This document shows positions 24,201-32,600 of a stretch of 64,000 nucleotides of DNA, piece by piece; positions within the stretch are counted from its first letter, which is position 1, and every line of letters begins with the position of its first letter. The DNA comes from Ypsolopha sequella (lineage: Eukaryota > Arthropoda > Insecta > Lepidoptera > Ypsolophidae). The DNA lies in NCBI GenBank assembly GCA_934047225.1, contig OW203986.1:12403221-12467220 (forward strand), in the 5' to 3' direction. A program made the position numbers and the translations under genes. The notes under the pieces were generated by a model, which did not search any database, had not been told where the DNA came from, and was given only the letters and a program-made list of their open reading frames with translations.

Positions 24201-24533
24201 CGCCTCTGCATATGTTTTTTTTAATGTAAATAATCATATTAATGTCCCTGTACGATCAAGTATAAAGAATAAAGAGCCACGTTCACGCATTTCCAGAAAG
24301 GGCTGATCCTCAAGCAACACTCGATCCTCAGTGAGACCAAGGATGCCCCAGAGATCAACATGTTCGTAGGAACCTCACCAGAGTTGGAGACAGCGTTGTA
24401 CACTCTCTGCTTCATGGCGCGCCCCGACAGACCCTGCAAGCTGAGAGCCGGCAATGTTCCCTTTACCATTACGACGAAAACTCTGAGGGCCGAGAATCTG
24501 CCAACCATTGACACTGCTTATCCTTCTTGGTAG
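12286..24533 (+). CDS. Secreted EndoU/XendoU family protein with first catalytic His replaced (probable pseudoenzyme)
   Basis: Six exons (12286-12665, 13634-13745, 18838-18922, 21290-21442, 22517-22605, 24297-24533), all with GT/AG borders, close in frame to 351 aa. Residues 1-17 are a signal peptide (MRKVTLFILFCVAATRA). The N-terminal part has the family's helical segment, DEDILKLSEEMFNADVNNAF. The EndoU core follows: VWNGPTIKPFVALFDNY, CAFENIFMAEL, GLHSWLFFAKRE, ANYLGY and GTSPELETALYTLCF. EndoU enzymes are Mn-dependent uridylate-selective endoribonucleases using two His and one Lys. Here the first His position is Asn231 (codon 21403-21405); the second is kept as His246; a Lys in SETKDAP may align with the third. 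The paralogue at 51-54 kb has FEH. Introns contain a non-LTR retrotransposon, MITEs and a duplicated acceptor. The ATG at 12286 was chosen because the signal peptide starts there. Confidence 0.9.
12951..13110. mobile_element. MITE of the AAGCTGATTCTGAA family, in EndoU intron 1
   Basis: Inverted ends AAGCTGATTCTGAATGCTTT and AAAGCCTTCAGAATCGGCTT, with inner AGTGCTGTCAAA and TTTGACAGCGCTT. Copies are at 5655-5855 and 39910-40056. Confidence 0.75.
13190..13450 (-). repeat. Retroelement 3'-end fragment
   Basis: GAATGAATGAATGAATAAAC tail followed by the GGCGGACTTATTCC and GAAATTTCTTTCAGTC words, read as the 3' end of a minus-strand non-LTR element. It matches 8010-8190. Confidence 0.5.
14746..17631 (-). 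CDS. Retrotransposon ORF2: AP endonuclease plus reverse transcriptase
   Basis: An open frame of about 960 codons without stops or frameshifts. The first ATG is near 17622; the open frame itself starts at a TTG at 17631. Residues about 10-230 form an exonuclease/endonuclease/phosphatase fold (LVHQNIQGG near the start, VTEHHLHEH, VYRPSG, ICGDFNVDLL, SDHSGQTI). The reverse transcriptase follows at about 480-760, with SNYRPVSVLPVLSKVFEK, CDLSKAFDCVNHE, GVPQGSILGPLLFLIYINDL and the catalytic FADDTSLIF. A C-terminal region has YGMLLWG and LQKRAIRAI. These motifs define target-primed non-LTR elements. The clade (CR1/L2-like or Jockey-like) was not resolved. The complete frame suggests recent activity. 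Confidence 0.92.
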   Translation of the reverse strand: MKTMGKPPVLKLVHQNIQGGFLSKILSIELFLEESKTDILCVTEHHLHEHNMHFNVNNFSVLSCYNRLKIQKGGSMILVKNSIKAKERKDIVKLSVEHQLELACIEMSTYIILCVYRPSGQDYNIFEKAMEEVLKLLFDTKKKVIICGDFNVDLLEKSIMRSKLLHLFKSFNLSNVFLEPTRITRDTASCLDNIFCDCEYSDNKVINRLQSDHSGQTITIKQSVKQLPKEVFCRPITTLKVDCFKANLEVKLAHFNLLQDDPNALFTDLFNIVSKEFENTFKMQKLSNKSKITFSDWATPGIYKSRNHLYELYDIKSYNNNVKFTEFVKNYSRIFKLVCLKAKSIYLNKKLKRSDNKVKTVWNIINTETGKSKKRDNELKLSINNEVVTGDKEVANAFEQFFTEIPSLTTKDLNSSPRLAQDLLIDHVPQCLSVFAFKHINSLTVIKAFKSLNLKKTEDLWGLSVKVISSVIDLIAPYLALIFNKCVDDGIFPDLMKFSKLIPLFKSGDHGDPSNYRPVSVLPVLSKVFEKIVFNQLLFHFNLNKLLHCEQYGFTRGMSTTDAGVALVKHIFDAWEEKQDAFGVFCDLSKAFDCVNHETLLCKLDHYGVRGKSLALLKSYLSDRIQKVDINGVKSSGALVKMGVPQGSILGPLLFLIYINDLPYLVKDLTKIVLFADDTSLIFKVNRRKDILDGANTTLSLVLDWFTVNNLVLNAKKTKCIKFTLPNVIQVDGNLLLQGSKLELVNETKFLGITVDSRLQWGPHIEALCGRLSSAAYAVRRIRQITDVDTARLVYFSYFHSIMSYGMLLWGRAADTDAVFVLQKRAIRAIYNMKHRDSLRQKFKEINILTVPCEYIYQVLRYVRKNVESFPRLGKQHCKETRNKHKLAFPKIRLAKVSTSFVGHGIRFYNKLPKEVLTLSENKFKLYIKQGLLKKAYYKINEYLDDREAWCYSDNDTLSKL
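17634..17945 (-). pseudogene. Retrotransposon ORF1 C-terminal remnant (tentative)
   Basis: A 103-codon open frame that ends three bases before ORF2 opens, the usual position for ORF1. Its GTLYLANYYKKQLATKL stretch resembles the end of the esterase-like domain of CR1-type ORF1 proteins, but the motif is weak. The frame lacks most of a normal ORF1, so the element is probably 5'-truncated. Confidence 0.45.
17946..18382. other. EndoU intron 2 sequence, no gene seen
   Basis: AT-rich, with a short inverted pair around 18262-18325 (GATTCCGTCACTATGTTAT and ATAACATAATGACGAAATC). Confidence 0.4.
18383..18643. mobile_element. MITE of the CAGGGTGTTAA family, best-preserved copy
   Basis: Ends CAGGGTGTTAAAATGAAGTT and AACTTCATCTTAACACCCTG, flanked by TA on both sides. 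Interior parallels 6925-7184. It ends about 195 bases before EndoU exon 3. Confidence 0.85.
19292..19390. mobile_element. CAGTGCTACAAGGATCT MITE, right end degraded
   Basis: Left end ACAGTGCTACAAGGATCTTT then TGGCGCGTGG, matching 30699-30827. No clean right end is present. Confidence 0.5.
19548..19755. mobile_element. GGCGGATCCAGG-type short element
   Basis: GGCGGATCCAGGGAGGC at the left and CGTGGATCAGCCCTTGG at the right, with the same internal order as 11154-11405. Confidence 0.6.
20324..20533. mobile_element. MITE of the ATACAACGTGTAACAGAAAGG family (copy 2)
   Basis: Same terminal repeats as 8621-8876, flanked by TA-rich bases. It shares the interior GCTCGGCCGAAATGTAT and AGTAAAAGTTGTTCTATA. 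Confidence 0.85.
20950..21180 (+). mobile_element. Degenerate SINE-like segment with tRNA B box
   Basis: GCGGGTTCAAATCC at about 21010 matches a B box and follows an A-box-like ATGACAGAGCATTGG. A conserved-looking body continues to GTATAAAAGCCACAGG. Only one copy is seen in the window, so the call is tentative. Confidence 0.4.
21460..21618. mobile_element. Palindromic MITE 18 bases after an EndoU splice donor
   Basis: Ends GGTCTACCGCGTAATTCTGA and TCAGAATTACGCGGTAGACC form a near-perfect palindrome with arms of about 65 bases. Another copy is at 25054-25217 and a related GCGTGCGACGACGCCCGCC-like core at 48190-48290. EndoU exon 4 ends at 21442. Confidence 0.85.
21619..22516. other. EndoU intron 4 remainder, no gene seen
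   Basis: AT-rich intronic sequence with T-tracts. No conserved ORF or recognised repeat. Confidence 0.4.
22671..23042 (-). mobile_element. 5'-truncated copy of the local non-LTR retrotransposon
   Basis: The whole segment matches 14091-14471, including the AATTCAAATTCAAATTCAAA tail and the GAACCCATACCGGAGACC block. It stops at CCGCCCATTCG, after which the two loci diverge. A dead-on-arrival insertion in EndoU intron 5. Confidence 0.9.
23303..23443. mobile_element. Palindromic MITE, AAAACGGCTCACCTCAATA ends
   Basis: CAAAACGGCTCACCTCAATA at the left pairs with TATTGAGGTAAGCCGTTTTG at the right, and GGGATAGCCGACCA pairs with TGGTCGGCTATCCC. Only one copy is in the window. Confidence 0.75.
23925..24300 (+). 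repeat. Tandem duplication of the EndoU intron 5 acceptor region
   Basis: Two ~188-bp units, 23925-24112 and 24113-24300, share CCTCTCTCCCAA, GGTTTGCTGAAAGAAATCTC, GATAAGCTCGCC and the acceptor CGCATTTCCAG followed by AAAG. The second AG (24295-24296) precedes the real exon. The first AG (24107-24108) is a decoy; reading on from it hits an in-frame TGA after 21 codons. The unit includes a lepidopteran retroelement-tail motif also seen at 8955-9060. Confidence 0.85.
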
Positions 24534-25053
24534 TAAGATCAAGGAGTCACATGTCAAATGAAAACTCTTTGCAGACTGTTCTACTGGATGGATAATAGTT
24601 AATTAAGTGGGCAGTTAATGTATATCATCTAATTCTTTGATTAACATTCAATACCACAAAATGAATTAGATGAGGTATATTTATTTCTTTCAAAAACCGA
24701 TACTGTTTATGAAAATTAGATTTTCTGTAGGTTTTCATAAATGAATACCTACTAGTTAAAGACTGTTTTATTTGTGGTTGAAATTGATTAGAATTAACAA
24801 TGTTCAATTCAACCATATCCACTGTTCATAAATATATCTATATGAATAATATTTTTATAATACGTGTTTTTTCTTTATGAAATCTTCTTCCATATCTTCA
24901 AACTTGATTCATGAGGTCAAGGTTTTATTATCTCTCATTTAAAGACAAATGCACTCGCATATAGTACATTACAACAATATTATCGGATATTATATGATGA
25001 TTCAACTCCTACAAATATATTACTGTCAAAGTTTAACCGTGTGTTGTCGAACA
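24534..25053. other. 3' flank of the EndoU gene, no gene seen
   Basis: Follows the EndoU stop codon. An imperfect inverted pair around 24625-24680 (ATCTAATTC / GAATTAGAT). No consensus AATAAA was found close to the stop. Confidence 0.35.
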
Positions 25054-25217
25054 GCGGGTCTACCGCGTAATTCTGATTTTCATCAACATCAACTTGAGAT
25101 TGAAATTTGCCGTGCGTACGACGACGCCCACCTAACATGCCATCTCTTTTGCACGCGTTGAATTTCGCATGCATTTGCTTGAAGTTGATACAAATCAGAA
25201 TTACGCGGCAGACCCGC
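25054..25217. mobile_element. Palindromic MITE, copy of 21460-21618
   Basis: GCGGGTCTACCGCGTAATTC at the left and GAATTACGCGGCAGACCCGC at the right. The right arm is more diverged than in the other copy. Confidence 0.8.
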
Positions 25218-25264
25218 AGTTTAAACTGGAATGCCCACATTTCAGCGATAACCTTTTCGTCGGT

Positions 25265-25470
25265 GTAAAGATGGGCTTTTTGACGTACTTCGGGCACAAC
25301 GCATTTTTCAGGGTACTCCCGCTCAGCGGATAGGAAGTAGGTATACAAGTACGCACTATGCCCATAAATTCCAAAACACTTATTGGCGTATGCCCGATTG
25401 GCAGGATTCGAACTCTGTTCTCAATATTAAAACCCGGCGTCCCACCTACTGAGCTACTGCTGCTCTTTCT
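25265..25470 (-). mobile_element. Degenerate tRNA-derived SINE
   Basis: Contains the reverse complements of the SINE words GTACTTCGGGCACAA, AAATTCC.AAA and a tRNA-like head with GGATTCGAAC (B box) and ACTGAGCTAC. Family of 9646-9995. Confidence 0.65.
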
Positions 25471-25494
25471 ATAAATTATACACCTGTTTGTCTA

Positions 25495-25632
25495 GCATAG
25501 CAAACAATATCGAGTTCGATAGCGCGTGATACAGTGCTCTCTCTCACTCAGATCCACTCTGTTGATCTACCTCGAGAGGGATAGTTAGACATGTATCGAG
25601 CTGTTAAAGCTCGATATTATGGTTTGCTATGA
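25495..25632. mobile_element. MITE with CATAGCAAAC ends
   Basis: CATAGCAAACAATATCGAG at the left pairs with CTCGATATTATGGTTTGCTATG at the right; about 138 bp; single copy in the window. Confidence 0.7.
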
Positions 25633-27649
25633 TAGACCCCTGGTGTCAATATTACTGTTTTAATAATATTAAACCTCATACATATTAATTTCTCAAAGAC
25701 ACTTATTAAACATTGTGGACAAGTACAAGTGTTTAATTTTAGCAAAGTGTCTACAATGCAATTTTAACAATTACCAAAAAACATACTTCTGCAAATGAAT
25801 CATATATGCTTATTAATTTTAAATACTTAGGCGCCGACCACACAAAAGTGCGTTCATTAAAGAACCCATAATGGGTAGGAACACTGGGGTTTGCTGAATT
25901 TACTAACGCTGAGTTTTTGAACGGGTTTCATCGTGTAGCGACACTCCAAACGTCAGTTGTCATTTTTACACTACAGGTTTAGCATAAATTTACGTTGAGA
26001 GGACCCCTCTGTACGAAATTTAAAGTAAATATATTAAGAGTTGAGAGGACCTTCGGTACGAAAATTAACGTAAATATGTCAAGTTACGTTTGGAGCTTAT
26101 ACGCCTTGCAAACCCTGTTCAGAGCAAAGATTTCAAAAGTAATAATAAGCCCTTACCATAGTATGACAGCACCAAAATGTTTCCACCTTTAAGTGGGTGG
26201 CGCTCATACGTTTGGAATCAGTGTTCGTCTGAACATAGTGATAGTTGGACGCCTTAAGTGCACTTAAAGTTTTGAATTTTACGACTTCAGTAGTCTGATC
26301 ACTGATCAGTTTGCTGACCGTAGGTAAACAGATTGCGCACTCATATTGTGCGCGCGTCGACATTATGTTAACGCACACTTTCAAAAACAATGCAATAGAT
26401 TTTAGGTGCCAGGGCTCATCTAAACTTTTGAAATCTTTGGTTCAGAGTTGATGCTGAACAAGTCGACACCAGTGTAGCGACACTGTCATTTTTGAACGGT
26501 CTATTTTGGACACGAGTTGATTTTTGAACGGGTTATTATTGCGACCCGGGTAGGAAATCCAACTCAGTGTGAGTTTATGAACGACTATCAGAGCGCGTTT
26601 TGTGATCCAAACAATAGAACGCTCGTTCTCGCGGTCGCTGTGTGAAAAAGATCCAATCCGTCGCATAGCTTACAGTGACCGTAGAACGCAGAACGTGGCT
26701 CTGTGTGGTCGGCGCCTTGTTCTTGGAAGGATACTTTTGCTCGCGGTTTAGTCCATGAAAACAAGATAGTACTGTGCACTTTCAATAAATATACCCCCGT
26801 AATATGCACACTGTAAGCATGAAAAAATATTACCTATTATTAGGAATGTCGGGAGATGTAATGAATATAAAAAGTACACATCAAATTCTCTAACAAGTTT
26901 ATTACAATAGATCTGCCAAAAAATAAACAATACTTATCATTACAAATATTTCGCAATGCCATCCTTGTGAAACTCATACAAATACAACACATTCCATTTA
27001 ATGAATCTGTTCACCAGCTTGTTTATGATTATTATTGTCGGACTAATGGCACAATAAAAGGTTATCAAAATAAGATGACATAAAGACCTACAAAGTAAGC
27101 TATTCAGTTCTGCCAAGGTATTTTAGCTTCTACATCTTTGGAATGAGATTCAAACCGCTTAAATAACTGGATAGCAAACTTTGTAGGTTATTTACTATCT
27201 AATGACTACGCGAATCCACATTTTACACTTGCTCTAAATTCTATGTGTTTCAAAAATTGTATTAGCAACCTTATTTAGACACGCAGAAGTTTGTAAACGA
27301 ACTAGCTACAACATGATTAACAATATATATTTATACATTTGATTAGTTTGTACATTTTACCAAATAAACATCTGACTTTTAATTAATATCAATACTGTAT
27401 GCAAAGAAACAAGTGTAGAAAATTACCTAATTAAGTTCAAAGATAAACATTAATCTTTAAAAACTTTCTAAAATGAAAGTCTTAAAATCTAGAATGTAAA
27501 AATAACAGCAACAAAGAATGCATTATAAATAATGCAGTTCAAAATTTTAGGTGACTTATTTTTTATTCTTTATGTACTCGCATCGCAAATATGTATGTTA
27601 TTAATGCTAATACCCAGAAAATCTGTTTAAAGAATACTTCGAAAATATT
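25633..27649. other. Intergenic, no gene supported
   Basis: Short ORFs only, none with a recognisable domain. 25985-26075 holds two diverged direct copies of TTGAGAGGACC.. and GTACGAAA.TTAA.GTAAATAT. The rest is AT-rich. Confidence 0.4.
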
Positions 27650-28075
27650 TACACGATTCCCTAGAAATACGAAAAATATAAGGTGCTTACCTATGAAATT
27701 GGAGATTTTTTTTTACAGATTCATAAGTTCATAATTCCCGTAATTAAATAGCTATTTCTAGTATTTGTTTTGTGTTTGAAAGTTGATTTTAAGGTTTTAC
27801 ATCTACGTAATAAATTTCGTTTTTATTTTTAGTTTGATAACTAAAATTAAATCTTCAAAAACAGTTCGTCTTAATGCCATCCATTTCCATGATAAGATTC
27901 GTAATAATTGTTTACAGTTGACACTTCAAAAATGTTATTAATGTTGCTGTTAGCTTAATGATATAAAATTTGAATTTGTCATTCCTAAAAAAAGTGTTAG
28001 GACCGAAAATTGAGTTTCCTTCAAATTCTCCACACAAAACGCCAATTTCATACGTAAGGACCTAATACAACACGT
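27650..28075. repeat. Second copy of the dispersed repeat at 5895-6640, without the palindrome
   Basis: Same ordered blocks as the 5.9-kb copy (TTCATAATTCCCGTA, AATCTTCAAAAACAGTTCG, CCATCCATTTCCATGATAAG, GAGTTTCCTTCAAATTCTC). It is uninterrupted where the other copy carries the 213-bp insert. Confidence 0.75.
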
Positions 28076-29658
28076 TAAGATTTGAATGCCTGATTGTTCA
28101 CGTACTTAGGTGCATTCGAATTGACCATGGTGAATTTACCTGAAGGTGTGCAGATTCAAAAGCCGTTTCGAACTTGCAATTACAATTTTGGTGTAATTTT
28201 AGTTTAGAAAAACAACAAATATGATTTGGTTGTTCTGATATTATTTATAAGGCTGACAGTTTCTTTGGTTTCGGTCACAAGTAAAGCTTATTACCAAATT
28301 TCTCAATACTCTTTGATGTGGATCACCTGTAAAAAACGCGAAGACGTGAATTCTCAGTTTCAAAAATAACGAAGACTGCAAAACTATTTCGAGTTTCCTT
28401 AAATAGCACTGGATATGCCCTAGGTGTGTAGATGTATATTCACACGGTTTAGATCAAGTAGAATAATACCATGTTACGTCGACGTCTAAGGATTTGTCAC
28501 GAGTCCCACGAGATTGTTTTGTTTGTTTAGTATTATTATAGTTGAAAGTTGAATTGATAGTCGTTCTTGTGACCGAACGAGAATTACCTTAGCTGTTATT
28601 GATTTCGTCCCTGTCTTCTGTCTTGCGACCATATTAATACGCTTTTGAGAGTATGCATCCATAGGTACCATTCAAACGTACCGCTTTCATGGCCCATCCG
28701 TGGAAGAAATTAACAGTTTTCCTTTTTTATGTTTTCATACATATTTATTGCCAAAAGCGTATTGCCTGGTAGCTTGAGACAAAATCGAAACGCTTGTGTT
28801 AAGCTCATTAAAAGAATTAAAACACAAGCTATCCTAAATACCAACAGAGATCGTCACTTTCTAGCTTATGTTAAGATGTAAAACATAGAAATAATTATGA
28901 CGATTTAAATACATGGACATATTGACCTACAAAAAATATAAAACTTTCCAAATACCTAGTCTATATATTCAGAAAAAATATATAAACATGTATATTATTA
29001 AGTATATACATGCAGGTAAATCTGGTCAATTGACTTATAGATATGTTTCCTTACTTCTACAGCATAAATATTAACTTTATTAACAGTGTCAACAGTAGGT
29101 ACACTTGCAACAAAACAAATATAAGTTGGAATTTCATAACTAGAATAGGTATATGATTTGTACAATACTACTGACTAGAAATTGGCAAGTCCTTAGCCTT
29201 GAAATAAATATAATCGCAAAGTATATTTAAAGTTGTCTAAACACAATTATTTTTCAACATACATAATATTAATATGACATAAAAAATAAAACTGAAAAGT
29301 AAACAAATGACATCCGGAAACGAGCTTTATGTAAAGTGAAAGCCTTATCACCAAAACGCCGCATTGCAATATTGCTATATTAGCTTATTCAAAATTGTCA
29401 ACATCCTAGTATAATCTCGCGTAATCAACGTTTTCTTACACAGAAAAATACTGTAAGCAAATTAACAAGAAAACTTAACTGATCATAAAAACATCCTAGC
29501 GTATGTACAATTGTACAGAAGCCTGCAGTTCAAGCTCCCTATTTGTAAATCATTTCAACGGGGCAAAAAGAACTACCAATAGGTAACCTGTCATTCTGGC
29601 GTCCGTACAATCACGTCAACAAATACATTTACTCTTAAAACCTAAACATAACATTATA
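28076..29658. other. 3' flank of the NT5DC gene, no gene seen
   Basis: AT-rich sequence between the EndoU and NT5DC 3' ends. ORFs here are short and featureless. It may contain the NT5DC 3' UTR immediately below 29659. Confidence 0.4.
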
Positions 29659-32600
29659 CTATACGAAATAAGATCCATATTCGTGCGGCATCACACCTCG
29701 TCGCGGGTAGAAAGTGTGCGTCAAAGAATAGTTCATAAGATTAGTCATGTTAGATGTGTAGATATCGGCAAATCGGAACAGTCTCCTAGAGAAATATGTA
29801 GGGTTGTGGTAAGTTCGGAATACGCTGCCGAACTGAGGGTTGAAAACCGCTTTTATATCATTCCTGGAACCGAGATAAGAGCTCCTAGAGTCGTCGGCAT
29901 GAAAGCATGGAACAATGATATTTACAATGTTAGTTTATGCCAATTTATACATTCATGCATTGTGTAGGAAATGAGCCATATTGTTATAGGACATGCATAC
30001 TCACGCATTCTTTATTTGTGGACTGCGAAATCCGAAGCAAACACAAAACCACATAACAAGATTCATTTCAGATTGTTCATGCAGCATTTCACACAGGCGC
30101 ATACAAATTGTTGTAGACTTTATCTAGACGAAATATCAAGCATTTATCCTTCGCTTTTTTATAATCAGTCAATGCACCAAATTATTCTGTATTATTTAGC
30201 CTTAAGTAAAAAAAAAATTCAGAACTCACACCAAGTTGCAATTTTAAGAATGCTCACCAAATCAGTAATCATATCAGTTAACAAATATAGTTATGGTACC
30301 ATTCACCCAAATTTTGATATCAAAACATTTTCGCACTGGTTAGGGCGACGATAGCGTGCATAGCAGAAGTCATCAAACACATATGGTATGCAAATGTTAA
30401 TGTGGATGTACCTTAATTTTAATTTAAAAAAAACAACAGACTTCAGGTTCCGTCAATAAATCTGCACTTTTTGTGTAATACCGCAGATAAACAGACACCA
30501 AGGTTTTGTAAATTCACTAATAAATGAAAAAAACGAAAAAAAATGGCCAAGTTGAGCCGATAACTACAGAAACCAAACGCAAAAAATTTGGAAATTTTGT
30601 AATTAAGGTGGGTTTCTAAAGCTTTAGGTGTTTGCAACGTCTTCATAGGTTTGATCTCTATGCTCACATTGCACACATTTTTAAATGGAATACATTTACA
30701 GTGCTACAAGGATCTTATGGCGCGTGAATTGGTTGTGTCCAAAATTGGAACTAACGCCGCTACCATACTCCTTGTTTCACAGCTGCGCCCCCCTTTCATC
30801 CGCGCCATCAGATCCTTGTAGCACTGTATGTTCCTATGAACCTGAATTTGACAATAGTCCAAGATAGTCAAAATTAGAACTATATTTATGATTCCCATAT
30901 AAAACCATTCTATGATCATGTTTAGTCTTATTCACAGTGGCGTATTTACCCTAGGGCCAAAAGGGCCATGGCCCGGGGCGGCAGACTGCGAGGGACGGCA
31001 AAAGCCGCACACCGCGCTCAGCTTTGTGCGCCTTTCATAATCAATCTTTTAATTTATATTACTTTTTGGTTCGATTTAATTTTTTTTTTAATTGTCTATA
31101 GGAAGAAAATATAAACGTTGAAGTATAAATAAATAACAAATAATAATTTTATTTCAAAAACCAACAATTTACACTTATAAATTAAAAAACATCATTTATA
31201 GTTGAGTATAAATGTTTATTTCTTAGTATGGCCTTTTTTAGTTTTTTCATTCATTATCATCATTCTCAGCCCACATTAACACACTGCTGGACTTAATTTT
31301 ATTATTCTCGTTAATTTATGGGGTGGTAACCCTTACAGGCCCAGGGCGCTAAATCTTAAAATACGCCACTGCTTATTCAAAAAAGTAAGATAATACGGCC
31401 ATAAGTAGCCATATAAGAACACGTTGAAAAAAAATATATATTTCAGCCTGGATATGACGTCACAAACTCCTAGAGCTTTTTTTGTATACAGCGATATCAG
31501 TCAGTTGCGCGTAGAGGCCGCTCTTATGAAATTAATATTTATCTTTAGGTGTTTATATGAACATACCTGAGAAAGTCTCTCTCAGCCATCCACTGCTCCA
31601 GCACTTCCACCTCTCCTGGCTCGGTGTAGTCCTGGTGGTCTTCTATGAGCTGAGTCAGCATTTGAAGCCAGTTCGCGTTCTCTTTGAACGACTGCGTGTT
31701 TAATGTGTTGATTTCATGCTGGAAAATATAATGAAAACTAAAATATTTTGAAAAACGGATTATATACTCTATCTAATAATAGTATTAATATAACATGCCG
31801 AGGAGTTTATTCAATTAGGGATATGACAATAAAAAATATATCGTCACGACATGAATCCGAGACGGGGTGTCAGAGGTGTTCCGAAAGTGAACCGTGAAAT
31901 GCAAATCACAAACCACACTCACTACATCCGCGTTTCACCTACGATTATTATGTCCCAACGTGATGCGTGCTGAGCTCTTTCGCCGTACTTCGGGCACAAA
32001 TACACGCTTTTTAGGGCATGCAGGTTTCCTTACGACGTGTTCCTTCACCGTTCAGCAAGTGGTAAGTAAGAACAAATACTATGCACATAAATTCCGAAAA
32101 ACTCATTGGTGCATGCCCGACCGGGGATCGAACCTGGATCTGAAGATTGCGAGGCGTGCTACTTCTGAGCTACCGTTTCTTCTACCCCTGAACTACCGCT
32201 ACTGCTTTATTCAATTACTAGCTTTTACATGCGGCTTCGCCCGCGCTGATTTCGTTTGCATTTTCCCTGTATAAAAAGTACCCTATGTCACTCTCTGGCC
32301 TATAAACTGTCTCTATCCAATAAATCACGTCCATCCGTTTCTCCATCGCTGCGTGAAAGAAGGACAAACCAACAAACACACTTTTGTATTTATAATACGG
32401 GTTTAAAATGGCTGTTAATCGTATCGGTGAAACAATCGACACGACGTCCAAACGTCCGCCGGCGGAATCACATTGTAGGTATATCGTTATTCTTCCGCCG
32501 TTTCAAAAGAAAAGATTTTTGCGTATATCACGAATTCTGTTAAAATTACGGTGGCCCCCTCGCTCCGCTTTACTTCGCTCGGCTTCCCATTTGCGTCTAT

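Noticed and set aside
29683..29967. 94-codon plus-strand ORF
   Set aside because: Shadow of the NT5DC last exon, which on the minus strand encodes conserved family motifs.
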